Notes under the pieces: model-generated
Database searches by the model: none
The model's input: only the letters and a program-made list of their open reading frames with translations
Told to the model about the DNA's origin: nothing
Position numbers and translations under genes: made by a program
Shown here: in pieces, positions 4,366-5,853 of the stretch
Position numbering within the stretch: position 1 is the first letter of the stretch
How the letters are laid out: every line of letters starts with the position of its first letter
Assembly (NCBI GenBank): GCA_016212735.1
Contig: JACRDZ010000073.1
Location: 1 to 5,853, forward strand
Source of the DNA: Candidatus Firestoneibacteriota bacterium
GTDB lineage: Bacteria; JACRDZ01
Direction: 5' to 3'
DNA length: 5,853 bases

Positions 4366-5097
4366 TCAGTAATATATCTTCATTAAAAAAAGACCTTTAC
4401 CCGGAACAGTATCTCCGGCTTTATTTCGATTGCGTGAGTCTATTATTTTTAGAATTTCTTCGGGAGGTATTTTTTTACTGGCCATTTCAAGCAATGTCCC
4501 AACTATTACTCTAATCATTTTCTTTAAGAATGATTGGGCTTCAAAATCAAAATAAATAAAATCATTTTTTTCAATTATTTCGATTTTATCTATACTGCGC
4601 ACTGGCCGGATATCTTCAATCTGATATTGTGTAAATGATGTGAAATCATGTTCACCAATTAAATAATTAGCAGTTTCTCTTAATATTTCTATGGATACAT
4701 TATATGTAAAAGAATATGAATAAAAACGATGTATAGGTGAATATATCCTGCTTACAACATATCTGTAATATTTCTTTTTTGCATCAAATCTAGCATGAAA
4801 TGTTTCTTTTGCTTCTTCACAGTCTAATATATTAATATCTTTTGGGAGGTTACAGTTTATTCCGCGCTTTAGATTATATAATTCAATCTGAGAATCTGTC
4901 TTGAAGTTTGCAACCTGTCCTAATGCATGAACTCCGCTGTCTGTCCGGCTGGCACCATTTAACCTTATTTTTGTATTTACTACTTTGCTTATTGCTTTTT
5001 CAACCACATCCTGAATGGATAGTGCATTATCCTGATACTGCCATCCAGCATAATTTGTTCCATCATATTCTATTTTAAGTTTTATATTACGTATCAT
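4366..5097 (-). CDS. truA: tRNA pseudouridine synthase A
   Basis: The 243-aa product has the normal TruA length. TruA converts uridines 38-40 in the anticodon stem-loop of many tRNAs to pseudouridine. The catalytic block GASRTDSGVHALGQV (48-62) contains the nucleophile D53. Other family landmarks are KIEYDGTNYAGWQ (8-20), FHARFDA (100-106), YYRY (110-113), HDFTSF (150-155), FLKKMIRVIVGTLLE (190-204) and the C-terminal PGKGLFL. All landmarks are intact, so it should be active in the cytoplasm. It begins 23 bp after the lytic transglycosylase stop and is followed at 17 bp by the radical SAM gene, so it is the middle gene of an operon. The Shine-Dalgarno before ATG 5097 is weak. It is a housekeeping gene and marks the conserved chromosomal flank of the cassette array. 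Confidence 0.96.
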   Translation of the reverse strand: MIRNIKLKIEYDGTNYAGWQYQDNALSIQDVVEKAISKVVNTKIRLNGASRTDSGVHALGQVANFKTDSQIELYNLKRGINCNLPKDINILDCEEAKETFHARFDAKKKYYRYVVSRIYSPIHRFYSYSFTYNVSIEILRETANYLIGEHDFTSFTQYQIEDIRPVRSIDKIEIIEKNDFIYFDFEAQSFLKKMIRVIVGTLLEMASKKIPPEEILKIIDSRNRNKAGDTVPGKGLFLMKIYY

Positions 5098-5120
5098 TAT
5101 TTATAAGTTAAAAGCCTATC

Positions 5121-5853
5121 CTAAGGATTCGTTAATGTATAAATATCTTTATAATTATTGAAACTTGCTAATACTTTTTTAACATATGAATGTGTTTCAT
5201 CAAGACTAACAATAGAAATAAATTCATCAGTATCGTTTTTGTCGGAACATCTTTTCAGCCAGCGTTTAACATTTGCAGGTCCGCCATTATATGCAGCAAG
5301 AGTATGAAATTTATTCCCTTCAAATTTATCTAATAAATAACTAATATACCATATCCCCATTTTAATATTTGTTTCTGGTTCATAAAGTTTTTCAACTGAA
5401 AATTTTTTTTGCCCCATATTTTGTGCAATAAATCTGCCTGTAGAAGGAATAATCTGCATTAAACCTATTGCATTAGCATATGAACGTGCTTCTAATTTAA
5501 ATCTGCTTTCCTCTTTTATAATAGCATAAACAAATAAGGGGTCAACATTATACTCCTGTGCATATTTTTCTACATATTCGGAATAGTAATTTGGATATGA
5601 AAATTCTTTTAATGGTTTTGGCAGAAAGGATTCATCTTTTAGATAAGCTCTAGAATCCTGATCAGTAATCAGTCTAATCAAAATTTCTGTACTTTCAATA
5701 GCTTTGTGATATTGTTCATTTTCTTTGCTGGATAATATCCTTATATATAATAAATCAATATCTTTATAATCTATTCTGCGCAGTTTATCAATTTCTGTTA
5801 ATGCTTCATCATATAAACCTAAATTCAATAACTCTTTAATACTATTTAAATAA
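5121..5853 (-). CDS. Soluble lytic murein transglycosylase, Slt type (5' end outside window)
   Basis: The frame is open to the right edge (codons before 5828 read YLNSIKEL), so the TTG at 5828 is an internal Leu and the protein continues upstream. The visible part starts with TPR-like helical repeats (LGLYDEALTEIDKL; YHKAIESTEIL), like the superhelical domain of Slt70. A lysozyme-like goose-type transglycosylase domain follows. YAIIKEESRF holds the catalytic Glu of the ES pair (codon 5508-5510). GLMQIIPSTG, LAAYNGGPANV and ETHSYVKKV are the other conserved blocks. Such enzymes cleave the MurNAc-GlcNAc bond of peptidoglycan with formation of a 1,6-anhydro end, in the periplasm. A signal peptide would lie outside the window. 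It is the first visible gene of the operon with truA. Confidence 0.93.
   Translation of the reverse strand, partial: YLNSIKELLNLGLYDEALTEIDKLRRIDYKDIDLLYIRILSSKENEQYHKAIESTEILIRLITDQDSRAYLKDESFLPKPLKEFSYPNYYSEYVEKYAQEYNVDPLFVYAIIKEESRFKLEARSYANAIGLMQIIPSTGRFIAQNMGQKKFSVEKLYEPETNIKMGIWYISYLLDKFEGNKFHTLAAYNGGPANVKRWLKRCSDKNDTDEFISIVSLDETHSYVKKVLASFNNYKDIYTLTNP

Noticed and set aside
4332..4514. Plus-strand 60-codon open frame
   Set aside because: It lies antisense to the 3' end of truA and the start of the radical SAM gene, both well supported, and its translation shows no protein family features.

Overview
The window comes from an AT-rich bacterial chromosome (coding regions look to be about 30% G+C). 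Almost every gene is on the minus strand, so the natural reading direction runs from high to low coordinates. No rRNA or tRNA marker is present. An integron-type array with spirochaete-like low G+C makes a Treponema-like organism a reasonable guess, because large cassette arrays are known in Treponema denticola. This is inference only.

Right half (about 3389-5853): an ordinary chromosomal minus-strand operon. It encodes the C-terminal part of a Slt-type lytic transglycosylase (cut by the window edge), then tRNA pseudouridine synthase TruA, then a radical SAM enzyme of unknown substrate with a second cysteine cluster. The gaps are about 23 and 17 bp. A short, apparently decayed plus-strand coding remnant (3046-3382) converges on the radical SAM gene.

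Left half (1 to about 2893): this has the architecture of an integron gene-cassette array. Two GC-rich imperfect palindromes of about 60 bp (1184-1243 and 2334-2394), and a weaker relative at 491-540, each lie just downstream of a minus-strand gene. All three carry TTGCAAC/GTTGTAA-like (or AACTAAC/GTTGTAA) ends. The two good ones fold into the same hairpin: a 6-bp stem, one extrahelical base, a 5-bp stem and a 4-nt loop, with different stem sequences. That is how attC recombination sites look. They delimit three complete cassettes: a PD-(D/E)XK-like nuclease protein (about 2340-2892); a PIN-toxin/antitoxin pair plus an unlisted 35-aa membrane peptide (about 1190-2339); and a two-helix membrane protein with an outer soluble domain (about 497-1189). 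A fourth element, a DNA methyltransferase, starts at 277 and runs off the left edge.

Boundary (about 2885-3033): the array ends at a single half-site with a GTTGCCA core and no partner R'' box (attI-like or degenerate). Next to it are two divergent sigma-70-type promoters. One points into the cassettes (candidate Pc, 2946-2974) and the other points away (3004-3033). No integrase gene is visible, so the array is either an integrase-less cluster (CALIN) or part of an integron whose integrase lies elsewhere. The cassette cargo (toxin-antitoxin pair, nuclease-like protein, methyltransferase, membrane protein of unknown role) suits stabilisation or defence functions.
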